A stretch of DNA of 64,000 nucleotides from Latrodectus hesperus. Lineage: Eukaryota > Arthropoda > Arachnida > Araneae > Theridiidae. The notes beneath the pieces were generated by a model that saw only the letters and a list, made by a program, of their open reading frames with translations, searched no databases and was not told where the DNA came from. The translations under genes and the position numbers were made by a program. Shown here piece after piece: positions 23,250 to 40,064 of the stretch; positions within the stretch are counted from its first letter, which is position 1, and every line of letters begins with the position of its first letter. The stretch lies in the NCBI GenBank assembly GCA_037975125.1, contig JAJQOW010000214.1:23501-87500 (forward strand). The letters are read 5' to 3'.

Positions 23250-24270
23250 TATACTTTAAATGTAGTTGTGAACGTAACTATAGCAGACGTTCGTTTTTAC
23301 GAATTCGTAGGAATCAGAAAAATAGAAAAATAATATATTAGGTTATTAAGATCTGATTTCTTTATCAAACTACTTTTTCCTTATAAATAAAATGTTATAT
23401 TAGAAAAAAATTTAGAACGCACCATTAGAAACATATGCAAAATAAGATTCATACTTGTAAATAATTCTTCCTTTTACTTCAATTTTATAAATCCGGCTAA
23501 ATTATCATTTATCTTTTTCTTTTCAAAAACTACTCTTTAACAAAAATAGTTTTCCATTTTTCCAATGTACAAAAGCACTTTGCTGTTTTTCCCTCAAAAA
23601 AGTACTGTAATCCTATTAACCCTTCAGCTGCTTGTTTTACAGGCGATATTTGCACTAAATCTCCTTTTTCTTCGACATATGAAAGTTCTTTTTCGTTCTA
23701 ATTCCTCGTTTTCTCAATACTTTCATCATCCTATATTTCTACCGTATATATCACACGTGACTCTATAATCGAAACATTCTCTATGGAGATTTTAGACAGC
23801 AAAAGGGATCTTAGTCGGAGTTTAACCCTTCTTTTTGTACAGTATCGGGAGAGAATGTTTTTCACTTTTTATGTCCTTACGTAGGGGGAAGACAAAAGTC
23901 GAATTCGGCACCAAAGTTCTTCCAATCAAATGTCTGATACGCATGCGTCTTTCTTCGACTGTTGTTGTTCCCCCGATGTCTGGAATACTTGCCCGTGACG
24001 CTTCGTTGTTCAAAAAGGAATCAAGTTCTTATACGTTATATGAAAAATAAAATAATTGATAAAGAATCAGACTAAATATAAATATACAAAATAAAAAGCG
24101 GAAGTGAAAACTGTTTGTAAGAATCGAAGTTTAATAGAAAAGAGATTTTCAAAATTTTAGTTCATAAATGGTAGTGAAGATTATCATGGTGTCTACGCTG
24201 TTTGGGTAGGAACAAGCTACTAGTTCTCAAAAATGTTAGTGCTTGTAAATTGAAGGTTCGTAAAACGAGC
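23250..24270. repeat. Paralogous segment R1
   Basis: Diverged relative of 33985-35165 in the same orientation. Shared stretches include 'gaaacat.tgcaaaataa.attcata' (23428 and 34160), and near the right end 'ttttcaaa.ttttag.tc.taaatgg' with 'gt.ctcgtaaatt.aaggt' (24140-24260 and 35040-35155). Part of R1 (23770-24050) is richer in GC, with short open frames on both strands that I do not recognise. Confidence 0.6.

Positions 24271-28773
<4,503 letters not shown>

Positions 28774-28836
<63 letters not shown>
28774..28836. repeat. (TA)n microsatellite
   Basis: About 60 bp of pure TA. The next 500 bp up to the TA tract that precedes the Helitron pair show nothing recognisable. Confidence 0.97.
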
Positions 28837-28839
<3 letters not shown>

Positions 28840-29325
28840 CAGCTGTCATTATCTTTGATATATTTAATTTTGAGGAAAATTATCATTTCACTTATAATTA
28901 CTATTTGTCCACTGTAACATTGTCTTAATAAAAGATTTCGTATTTAGATCACATATGCTTTACGATGTAGCACATTTGATATTGGAATTTGGAAACACAT
29001 AATTGGTTTGCTCATTTATGCATTTTTCTTATTTAAATTTCTATTTACTTTTTTCTTACCTAAATTTCTATGCAGCAATCAGTAGATACCAGTTTTGCGA
29101 TCATCTAACCTTGGCATTCTTTTATTCATTTATTTGCAAATTCGAAGCTAACAGTTGTTTAGTAACTGCGAGGCTAGTGTATATTCAAAACTTATCATAA
29201 GCTTATACAAAATGGAAACAAGCAGATATTTTCTTAAATGTCAACTGTAAATGCACGAATGGTAAACGCTAATGAAATCAGACATTTAAACATCGCAGAT
29301 TTGGAGTTGTAAAAACTAATGCAAG

Positions 29326-29326
29326 T

Positions 29327-29422
<96 letters not shown>
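29326..29422. repeat. (TA)n tract flanking the Helitron pair on the left
   Basis: About 95 bp of nearly pure TA directly before the left Helitron terminus. A matching TA tract follows the second Helitron (32064-32149). The Helitrons therefore probably landed in a TA microsatellite, which fits the known insertion of Helitrons between A and T. Confidence 0.92.
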
Positions 29423-29423
<1 letters not shown>

Positions 29424-30480
29424 CTATAAATATAAAAATTTCGTGTCACGATGTATGTTCCCGATAAACTCCGAAATTACTGAACGGATTTTGATAAAAT
29501 TTTGTAACCATTTATAATATGGTCCAACTTAAAAGATAGAATAGTTTTTATCGCTTAATTATTGATATCAATATTTATTACACGACATTAGTGTTTATTT
29601 ATTGGTTAGTTCTGTAAGTTCCTAATAGATGGCGGTTTAGCATCTAAGTTGCACAGGTATTCGGCAGGTGGCGACGTGTTTATTTTTCTAGATTATACCA
29701 TCTTCGAGAAAATTAACGTGCACGCGCAAGCGCGTGGTTAAATATAGAACTTACATATATTTTCATGATGTATAATCATACTATAACAATTTTTCATGAA
29801 TCATTTTCATAATTATACTTTGTAATGTGTTATTATTGTGCAGTGTTCAGTTTGAATATTTTTAATATTATAAATAGTAAAATAAAATTTTATTTATTAC
29901 TGTTTTTCTCTACTAATTTTCATACCACCTCGAAAACATGTAAGCATTTCTTGATAGCCTTTTATTATTTTTTATTTTTATTTTATAATTTGATAATTAT
30001 TAATTTATTCAGCAGTACATTTTGATCTAATTTATTTATTCAAATGATAAATTCTTTTAACTTTTTTTATTTCAGTATAATGCCATGGAAACATTTTTTA
30101 GTTTTAATGTAATTTAAAATTGAAAAAATAATAGTTTGATGTCAATGTTACCTACCTCATTTATAACAATTTATTTTTAGATGTCTTTAATTTATAAAGT
30201 ATATTTTATAAGTAAGTCATTGATTACAAACTGTAATTTAATATAAGTTGAATAAAATGTAAATTCAGAAAGTATATGTTGATTTGTGCTTAATTTCAAA
30301 ATTTCGATACTTTACCTATTACTTTTAAATTTTGGCGAAATGTTTTATTTTTAATCTCATATGAATGAAACTATTTTAAATTTTTTAGAAAATATTAATT
30401 TGATTGTACCAAGGAGTTAGTAAAAAATTGATTCAATGTATTATAATTACTCAGCCACTGCAACGCGTGGCTGGGTCAGC
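29423..30480 (+). mobile_element. Helitron copy 1, lacking the helicase region
   Basis: Begins TCTATAAATATAAAAATTTCG, as the second copy begins TCTATATATATAAAAATTTCG; Helitrons typically start with TC. It ends just after a GC-rich hairpin (agccac-tgcaacgc-gtggct, 30453-30472) followed by tgggtcag, as in Helitron 3' ends. Both flanks match copy 2 closely, but about 500 bp with the helicase remnant is missing. It looks like an internal-deletion derivative. Transposition by a rolling-circle mechanism is known for the family; this copy cannot encode it. Confidence 0.78.
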
Positions 30481-30483
30481 AAT

Positions 30484-32058
30484 TCTATATATATAAAAAT
30501 TTCGTGTGTCTCGATGTATGTTTGCGATAAACTCCGAAACTATTGAACCGATTTTGATAAAATTTTGTAAGCATTTATAATATGGTCCAACTTAAAAGAT
30601 AGAATAGTTTTTATCTCTTAATTATTGATCTCAATATTTATTATACGATGTTAGTGTTTATTTATCAGTTAGTTCTGTAAATTCCAAATAGTTGGCGATT
30701 TAGCATCTAAGTTGCACAGGTATTCGGCAGATGGCGACGTGTTTATTTTTCTAGATTATACTATCTTTCAGAGAAAATTAACGTGCGCGCCTAAGCGCGT
30801 GGTTGAATATAGAATTTACATATATTTTCATGATGTATAATCATACTGAAACAATTTTTCATGAATAATTTTCATAATTATACTTTGTATTGTGTTATTA
30901 TTGTGCAGTGTTCAATTTGAATATTTTTAATATTATAAATAGTAAAATAAAAGTTTATTTATTACTGTTTTTCTCTACTAATTTTCATACCACCTCGAAA
31001 ACATGTAAGTATTTTTTGATAGCCTTTTATTTTTTTATTTTTATTTTATAATTTGATAATTGGCTCTGTAATCGTGCTATTTTGGCAGCAAGAAACGTTG
31101 ATGTGAACGAAATTAACTTCCATATACAACAGATGTTGCCCGGTGATTTGATGTCTTTTAAATCAATCGACACAGTTATTGATGAAACACGAAGCCGTAA
31201 ACTTTCCAACTGAATTTTTGAATTCTCTGGATATGCCAGGAATGCCACCACACAATCTTCAATTGAAAATTGGTTCACAAATTATTCTTCTACGTAATTT
31301 AAACCCACCTCAATTATGTAACGGTACACGCTTAGTCATAAAAAATGATCGAAAATATTCTCGAAGCAACAATTTTGACGGGAAAATTTAAAGGAGATAT
31401 CGTCCTGTTGCCACGTATTCCACTGATAGCGTCAGAATCTCCAATACCGTTTAAAAGGCTCCAATTTCCGATTTGTTTAGCTTTTGCGATGACCATAAAT
31501 AAGTCTATAGGCAAAACAATGTCTATTTATGGTTTGGATTTGTAAAACACATGTTTCTCACATGGACAGCTATATGTTGCCTGCTCACGTGTAGGAAAAC
31601 CATCAAATCTCTTCGTGTTAGCGAAAGACAGGTTAACCAGGAATATGTTGTACACAAAGTAGTACTTAGATAATTTTTAGTTTTAATAATATAAAATTGA
31701 AAAAATAATAGTTCGATGTCAATGTTATCTACCTCATTTATAACAATTCATTTTTAGATGTTTTTAATTTATATAGTATATTTTGTAACTAAGTCACTGA
31801 TTACAAACTATAATTTAATATAAGATGAATAAAATGTAAATTCAGAAAGTAGATGTTGGTTTGTGCTTAATTTCAAAATTTCGATACTTTACCTATTACT
31901 TTTAAATTTTGGCGAAATGTTTTATTTTTAATCTCATATGAATGAAACCTATTTTATATTTTTTTAGAAAATATTAATTTGATTGTACCCAAGAATTAGT
32001 AAAAAATTGATTCAATGTATTATAAAAACTCAGCCACTGCAACGCGTGGCTGGGTCAG
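30484..32058 (+). mobile_element. Helitron copy 2, head-to-tail with copy 1
   Basis: Starts within a few bases of the end of copy 1 and has the same TC terminus and the same 3' hairpin (32032-32051). Internal sequence is collinear with copy 1 on both sides of a helicase-like insert. Only the C-terminal part of the Rep/helicase protein is left, so it is non-autonomous. Confidence 0.8.
31050..31665 (+). pseudogene. PIF1-like helicase C-terminal remnant of the Helitron
   Basis: Frames in succession encode segments typical of the helicase C-terminal part of Helitron RepHel proteins. They are ARNVDVNEINFHIQQMLPG and [10 protein letters not shown] near 31080-31180, [30 protein letters not shown] and LCNGTRLVI (31179-31391), LPRIPLIASESPIPFKRLQFP and LAFAMTINKSIGKTM (31400-31520), then SHGQLYVACSRVGKPSNLFV (31560-31620). 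The last parts match helicase motifs V and VI. Frameshifts near 31180 and 31390 and a stop near 31543 disable it. The helicase would unwind DNA during rolling-circle transposition. Confidence 0.82.

Positions 32059-32063
<5 letters not shown>

Positions 32064-32149
<86 letters not shown>
32064..32149. repeat. (TA)n tract flanking the Helitron pair on the right
   Basis: About 85 bp of pure TA immediately after the 3' end of Helitron copy 2. Confidence 0.97.
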
Positions 32150-32152
<3 letters not shown>

Positions 32153-33297
32153 ATATTATTTTAAAAGGAAACATAATACAATTTTTATGAAATTTTAATA
32201 ATTCATTAAATTAATCAATGCAGTTTAATAAAGATTGAATAAAGGAATAAAAACCAGAACGCGTTCAAATATTAAAAAAAACATTGTTAACTTATATTGA
32301 AATCTATAAAGTTTTTCTATATATTTTTTAATGAATTCAGCACATTAAATAGCTTCATTATCAACACTCACAAAAGAATTAACTATGGAAATTTTTGTAT
32401 ACATTTTTGAAAACTACTTTTACAACTAAATGCTGATATCATAAGCAAAATCGCATTCTTCAGAATGGAGATGATTAAATTCATATAATTTTTCTATTTC
32501 AAGAAACCATGAATTAAAGCTCATAATAAAAATACATAACTTTTTATACAAAACTTTGGAAGGTTTAATTATTTTAAAATTTAAAGTTCGATTGTCGAAG
32601 GAATGATTTATTTAGTAATTCAGAAAAATCTCGGCAGGTTTATTACAAATTTTTCATTCGGGCTGATATTTTGCTCTATTATATTGCTCATAATTATTTT
32701 TCTGTTTTAACAATAAGCTTACTATTTTCAAAACAAATTTCACAATCGAAGATTATCCATGAAGTAGCGCTCAATGTGTGCGAAAAAATACTATAAAGTT
32801 GATGATATTGCTCTGAATTTCAATTTTATGTTTGATTTTTTAAATGAAATTCATTCATTCGGCAAATAAAAAGACATCCTTATATAGACAACGCAATTTA
32901 TATTAATTTACTTTAATACAAAATGCAGACATCTGCTTTCTATAATGGAAAGTCAGCCTTTCACTGTTACTTTTTAAAAAGTCATATTTTATTACACGTG
33001 TTAAAATCGCTTCAATTTTATTCTTAATGCAGTTCTATTACTAATTGTTCTTCTAAAAAAACACCTGTCTATAATAATTGCTAGATTTCGAAGTTTTCTT
33101 TTTTGATTGATGAAACAACTTTAGCTTTGATAGACTATTTACAAGCAAAACAATTATTTTAAAAAGTAACAATTCACAATTCTCAGGTATATTTCATTGA
33201 TAGAATAGCATGCGATGACACTTTCATTTTGAATCTAATTTTAAAATAATTAGATCTGTTTTAATTTATTATTTACTTAAGTAATAATTATCCTTAC
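32150..33297. other. No gene seen; would be intronic if the first-exon model holds
   Basis: AT-rich sequence without a recognisable element. On the gene model proposed here it is the first part of a 12.5-kb first intron. Confidence 0.45.
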
Positions 33298-33448
33298 TTG
33301 ACACATTTTTTTCAGTGGTAAGGTCTTGTATAATCCTCGACCAGAAGTCATCAGATATTTCTTCATGAATCGTTTCGCTCCCTATGTTCCCAAATATAAC
33401 CATCCATATCATCAAATGCACCAAAATCATTGTCAATGTCTTTGACAT
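33298..33448 (-). CDS. Candidate first coding exon with signal peptide
   Basis: On the minus strand the first ATG at 33448 (A at -3; the longer frame begins at a TTG) opens 50 codons ending at a strong donor A|GTAAGG at 33298. MSK is followed by a hydrophobic core LTMILVHLMIWMVIFG and a likely cleavage site near NIGS-E, then an acidic segment (ETIHEEISDDFW) and RIIQDLTTEKNVS. The donor leaves one base, so it is phase 1 and compatible with every EGF exon. The same strand and a position 12.5 kb upstream of the last intact EGF exon make it a good candidate for the start of that gene. It could also belong to a neighbouring gene. No TATA box was clear. Confidence 0.5.
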
Positions 33449-33984
33449 TTTTGTTTTTGAAAAATAACTTTTGATCAATTAAATCCTTATTTGTTATATA
33501 TCATACTGACATAATACAGGATTTCTTCTTCATTTCCGATGAAATTCAGATCAAACTTCAGAGACTTGATATTGAAATATGGGAACACACGCTCTGCACT
33601 TGAATATCAATGATTTTATCTCGCTACTTTTAAGTTGTCTTAGAGACGTAATCTCGAGGTCTGCGGTAGTTTGATATTTTAACTTTATCTCGAAGATAAG
33701 AACATTTCAATACAGGAGAGTAAAAATGCAAATATTAATAATTATGAACTAAATTTTATTATGAACTAATAATTATGACTAAAATTTTATGAACTTTGAA
33801 AGAAAAAAAAATATTTCTTAACGTTTAGTATTTCTTTCTTAAAATTACATATATGTTTCTTCATAAAATTATTCTTTTATTCACATTTAAAATTTTTTCT
33901 TTTTATTCATGTAATTTTCTAATTTATAAAATAGCAGCAGTTAAACTCTTAGATATGTTGCATGTTTTGAATTTGGATCTATCT

Positions 33985-35165
33985 TTATAAATAAGTATAG
34001 TAAATGCTTGTTTTTACAAACTTATAAAAAAGACTAAAACAGTTAGTAAAATAAGAAACAATTGGAATTATAAAACTAATTTTCTATTCATGAAATTGTT
34101 TTTTCTTTGTGAATAAAGTACTATTAGAAATAATAAATTCACAGTATGTACTATCTATAAGAAACATGCAAAATAAAATTCATATTTAAAAATTATTTTT
34201 CATTTAATTTATGATAAAAAAAAAATCAGTCAAAGTCGATCATTATTTTTTGCTCTTGCAAAATTACATTTTCCATTTTTTTTCTGCGTAACACTGCATT
34301 TCACTGACGTTATTCTTAAAAAGTATTTCAAGTTGGCTAAACACTTATATTTCTTGCTTTGAAAAAACCAACATGTCATATATACCAATATTACAGTGTA
34401 TTTGAAAAATACTTTTCATTTTAATTCATAAAGTTCTCAATCATTTAATCATCACATACTTCTTACTTACAAATTACATCTGAGTTCACATTCAAAAGAA
34501 TCCTAAAATAATATTTCGGACAACAGTGTGTTTGTATGTCGATTATTTTCCTTCTCATACATCCTCTCTGCATTTAAGTCGCCAAGAAAATATCCTTCAC
34601 TTTCTTCAACTCCAGTGGTTTCTATAATGTGCCTGCATGTCAAAATGATCTAGTTAAAGTTTTTTTCTGAAGCATTATTCCAGTCACTGCATAGCAAGTG
34701 GATTGCATCCTGAAAGTTAATTTCATAATCGTTACTTGCAAAATTACCTTATGATATTGTTTCATTTGAAGCTAGTGATCATACACTGGTGCATGAGGTG
34801 TAAGGCAGAAGTTAGATTATGCGGCGGAAATTCCACGCGCATTGGTTTAAAAAACCCGGGATTTCAATATAAATTAGTGCAATTAATTATTCACAATTAT
34901 TATCACTGAAGTTTTATCCTTCAAGATTAAAAACCTTAATCCATGTATCTTACTATAAAATAAAAAAATGAAGCAAAAAACCATTATAACGAATAAGTGG
35001 AAAGAAAAGATGCAAGAAAGCAAGTGCACTAAAAAAGATTTTTCAAACTTTTAGCTCCTAAATGGGAGGTAAAATTACTACTGAATCTATGATATTAAGT
35101 TAGGAACCAGGAGCGCTGGTTCATAAAATAAGAGTGCTCGTAAATTAAAGGTCCGCAAAAGTGAG
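33985..35165. repeat. Paralogous segment R2
   Basis: Counterpart of R1 (23250-24270). It lies about 540 bp upstream of the signal-peptide exon, so on the proposed model it is 5' flanking sequence of the EGF gene. Divergence is high, with many substitutions and indels. Confidence 0.6.
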
Positions 35166-38100
35166 TATCAACAATAATTATAAAAATCATTCTCTCTATT
35201 TTATTGGTTTCAGCTCAGTTTCTAAAATGAGGTATGAAAATAATTCTTGCATAATTATTTGTAGAGAAAACAAATACAGTCACCCGACGCTGCAATTAAG
35301 CAACCTACTTTTATCTTCAAATAAATATTACTTCATTTACAAAACAGAATTTTATTTTAATTTGTTCAATTTAATGCATACAATGTTACTTATATTAAGA
35401 TACACATTACTGTTAATAAATACATACCTTTTTCAAGATATAAGCGTATCTGCATTTGAAGTTAATTCATTCTTTTTATGACATCTCTACAGCCCAAAAT
35501 TTGCTGAACACATACAATCTCATTGAAAAATATCAAACTCCTTGCATTAGATTTGTAGCTCCTTATTTTTATGATGGTCAAATGTTTCGATGTATCATCA
35601 AACTATCTTTTCTGACATAATATCTGGTCCTTCACTTCAAAGATCTCTAGATTTCAATTTTTCTATTAAACATATTTACATCTATTATTTCAATACCACC
35701 TAACCATATTAAATGCAAATATTACATAAATTAATCATTGTTTAGATGATAAAATTGTTTCTAGTTCACCATTACGTAATATTTAATTTGATGTAGAATT
35801 GTTAAAAGATAATTTAGGTAAAATAAGATATCCAAAATAACGTTAATTAATGTTGAATCCACAAGTTTAACGGTTTTACGGTTGATTAATAGCAGTGCTT
35901 CTGTTGTATAAATCCATGTTTATTCCAATTATAAAGGTGATTCGAGATTTTAGTTAAAGTGAATGATGACAGTTTAAATGAAATTCGCAATGTTTATTAA
36001 AATTGTAAATTAAAATCTGAAACAGTTATATTCTGTTAGGTACTATTGATTCCTATGAGTCTACCTTTCAATTTTGAAAAAATTCATGACATTAAATTTA
36101 AATTACAAGTATCGAACAAATCAAACCAAAACAGAGCCCCGAAATTTAGAGTTACTGCATTTTTAGTGAAATCTACTTCCGTTTACTTTGTAGATTACTT
36201 TGCCAACATTCATTTGAATGAGACAAAAAATGGACATAAGATTTTAATTTTGCGTTAAGCAACAATCTGTAGGAATTTATTAATACCGTACAAATCATAA
36301 AACTGATTCAAAAACTCCAGATTAGGTAGAATAATCGAATCGAGGAATAACGAAATTCTGGAATGAAACATTTTTCTTGAAATAACGTGCAAGGAATTAT
36401 AAAATTTTTATTAAGTGAAATGAAATTTTTCCCTTCCTCACACAGATTTTTAAACTTTTAATAATGTATTTAAGTTAATTTATGAAAAAAATGTATTATC
36501 AGGGGAAAATATAGTCTTTTTGATTAGATCATACACTCTCTGCATAATTTATATTTATTTCAAATACGAAACAAACTCCTATCATAAACAATGGAATAAT
36601 AAGAAGTCGTGAAACAAGCAATACCGAACTGTCTCTTTGGACTTTTCCATTGGTCTTTGCTAATGTACGAGTATCGGTTGATGTAAGTCTTTGACCTTGG
36701 ATCTGAAATTTTAAGAAAGTTTTGGCTGCGAAGCAGCCTTTCTTTACTTCTTCATCTGTTCTAGTTCCATTAAGGAAATAACATGTCTTTACTTACGGAG
36801 AGCACATACGTTAATACTGAGATAAGCAATCAGCTGTTAGAGCAGAAAGTAGGCATGTCTATGCGAGCGAAAATCTCTAAGTACGAAGATGCAAATTTAC
36901 GAAATATCAATTTCTAGTAATATAAAATATTGTAAATACTAACAAATAAATGAGAAATTATGGGCTGTGAGAGGTTGACATACTTTTAAAGTGACTGGTA
37001 TTCTTACTGCCGACAAACTGCTTTTTAAATCACGTGATATACTAAAATAAAAAAAATTTTACTGGTTACCTTGTATTTCAGTCAACAGAGGTGTCAAACT
37101 AAATGAAAGTTGAGATACTTAGAGATAATGCATTTCCTACGGACTCTACTTCCAGCCATTTACTGTTCAACCACTATTCCAATATTCACTTAAATGGGAC
37201 ACAAAAGGTTAGATTTTTTTACATATTTCTATTAACCATTATTAAATGATCTAGTTTTAACTAATTCTGTAAGTTAATTAGCTCTGGATTTCAATATGTT
37301 TATAAACACAAATATCCTACAGGAGAATATCTGACAAAATAAAATATTTTAATACATTAATAGAGAGAGAGAGTCTCTCTGTCTTACACGGTAAAAGAAC
37401 TCCCATAAAATTTTTTTAAACTTACGTTTGCGTATATGGAAAAACTGAATTATCGAATAAAGTAAAATATTAATTTGAAAATAAAATAACAGAAAGAGAG
37501 AGAAATACTATTCTTTACTTCATTCATTTTCAAAGACCCAAATTATGAAGGCAAAAAATGCATAATGTTCTATAATTCAGATGAAGTTCAAAAATACTAT
37601 AAAAATTATTATGTTAGGTAATTCCCTTGGTGAAAATAAAAAATATATTATATTAATAAATCTTTTATTATTTCAGATTATTTTATTTTGATAATATGAT
37701 ATTGAATTATTTATTCATTACTTTAGCTCAAGATATTTTTTCATCGTACAAATAAATCAATGATTTCTCACTCAAAACTTTTTCGATCAATGTTGCCAAA
37801 ACACTGTCTCTCGTGATTTCGAAAAACCTTTATTTGATGTAAAACTTTTGCTATCTAATCACTTTTGTAGAAACCAAAATATCTAATAATAGGAATATCT
37901 AGAGATAATTATGTAGTGATTTCTCTCATAGTACATTCATTTAAGATAAAGAGCTATTAAACTTACATATGGTTCTGAATTGTCTTGATGTAATACTGCA
38001 TCGTTGATATGGGTTAATTCAGAAATTTTTTGTTCGAGTGAATGGTTCGGTTTATCTAGTTCATAACATTACACTTTTCATTTGTAATATTGTCTGAAAA

Positions 38101-39833
38101 TGCGAAAAAAGGAATGACTCCTGTGAAATATTGCCAGACAGCATCACCTTTGCTTTTGATGAATAAGGATTTTCCTAATAATACTCTCCTTAATCTCTGA
38201 TGAATTACTAAAAATATTGTTATAGGGAATTCATTTCGGTTGTGTACAACAGAAAAGGAATACTAACGTTCATTTATAGAGTTTCGGAATTAAATCAAGA
38301 TTTAATTCATGATATCAGGTATAATCTAATTGAATTAAATATTCTTAGCGATCTCACAATTTATATTATTCGGAGGTTTGCAATGCCTTTATTTCCGCTT
38401 CATGAGCTTCAGTTAAACTTTTACAGTATAAAACACCAAAGCATCCTGAATATTGAAATGATTAAAACAATATTTTAAAAATAAGTTTTGGCAATAGTGT
38501 TTTGTTAATACGTCTGTCCCATTTTTACGTCGAATAAATTTATTTCTTTGAATAGCATTTTCGTCTTTCTGAGAGTGAAGAAATAAAATATGATTAAAAA
38601 ATAATCCTAGAAAGCAATATTGTAATATTTATCTAAGAAACCAAATATTTTACCCTTGAATATTGTTACTTTATGATGTACTACATATCTTTTCAACAAC
38701 CTCACATATTGTCAGAGAGAATATAATAGAGGCCAAAATAAAGAATAAAACATGGAGAATATAATTTCTTCCTGCAAATTTTTTAATTGCAATTATATTT
38801 TCTCAAAAAAATTATATAATTTACAAATAAGCAAATGTTACTCGGAAATGAAAATTTATGTACATTAACAAAGCTAATGTCAGACACATCAAGATTTTTA
38901 TTAAATCAGAATATTTTCCAGTCGTAATAACATTGTGCCAATATTTCTCCGTTAGAAGTACTTTCACTTTGAACGCCTGTTTCGTTTTACTGATAAAACT
39001 CTGATAAAAATCAGAGAAGTATTCCATTGTATTAGAATGATATAATACATATTTGCAGCAGAAATATTTCCTTTTAAAAGAAACTGACATCATTATTATA
39101 AAATAGCGTAAGCAGTTTCACTTTGACAACATCTTTTACCATTAATACATATTCTTTTATAAAAATTAAAAATGAAATATATGTCGCATGTTCCCTCTCT
39201 GCTTATAAATTAAGTATATCGTGATCATGAAATATTCAGGGACGGTATATATAAAATTTAAATCATGTTGCATATCTCGAATGTATTGGTCATATTTTTA
39301 TTAAATATTTAAAAATTACTTTCTTATAATTTTTTAAAAAAGTTACGTTGGACATCAATCTTAACAAAAAGACGAGAATTGTTTTTTTAGAAGAAAAAAA
39401 CTAATACGCTGAACAATGTATTGTCGCATATTCAACATCTTTTAAAATACGTGAAAAATTTCACGTTAATTTTAATTAATAAATTTTATAGGTTTCCATT
39501 TAAAAATCTTTTATGAATTTCATTAATTTTAGCAAAAGTAGCAGATAATTTTTTATTATTCGAAATATACATTATGGCAGGTGAGCAAACTCTTATACTT
39601 CGTAGTTAAAATTAGAGAGATTTACATTATGTATTATAAAATTAATTTATATCTAAATGACCCATTTAAAAATCAAACATTCCAAATCAAGGTATCTCTC
39701 AACAATAAAATATAATATAATTCGATAACTATTTCATGTAATAAAGAATCTAAGCAAAATGCATGGGCAGAAACAAATCTGTCTGAAGATAAAGCAATTA
39801 TCTGATGAAAAAAACATATTAGTTACATTTTTA
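35166..39833. other. No gene seen
   Basis: Mostly AT-rich sequence. Short open frames at 35161-35481, 36046-36258 and 38242-38478 show no recognisable motif, have AT-driven composition and lack convincing paired splice sites. A small (GA)n run lies at 37362-37378. I do not call any coding feature. Confidence 0.45.
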
Positions 39834-39835
39834 TA

Positions 39836-39864
39836 CACTACTGGCCATTAAAATTGCTACACCA
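39836..39864 (+). repeat. Left terminal inverted repeat of the Tc1-like element
   Basis: 29 bp, 28 of 29 identical to the reverse complement of 41208-41236; the difference is at position 23 (T here, A in the right end). Confidence 0.95.
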
Positions 39865-40064
39865 GGAAAGCGGCACACCACACACATGAAATTTGCATGA
39901 CATGTAGAACTTGCTGTGATTTACAAATAATTAGATTTTCAGCGCATTCATACAAAGCAGGCGACAGTAGCAACAACTACAATGTGTTTAAAACCAGAGA
40001 TTTGAGAGCAGTTTTCTCATACTCAATTTCCGTTTCAAATTTGTTTTCGGCAAAGAAAGTTGTA

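Noticed and set aside
23900..23912. Sequence gaattcggcacc resembling a cDNA library linker
   Set aside because: Only a partial match to the common EcoRI linker and surrounded by ordinary sequence. Chance is more likely than contamination.
23822..24050. Open frames on both strands in a GC-richer patch
   Set aside because: Mutually overlapping frames, no splice sites or known motif. The patch belongs to the diverged R1 paralogue, whose partner does not keep the frame.
35161..35481. 106-codon plus-strand frame
   Set aside because: Begins at a GTG, has AT-biased composition with Ile, Asn, Leu and Phe, no motif and no supporting splice signals.
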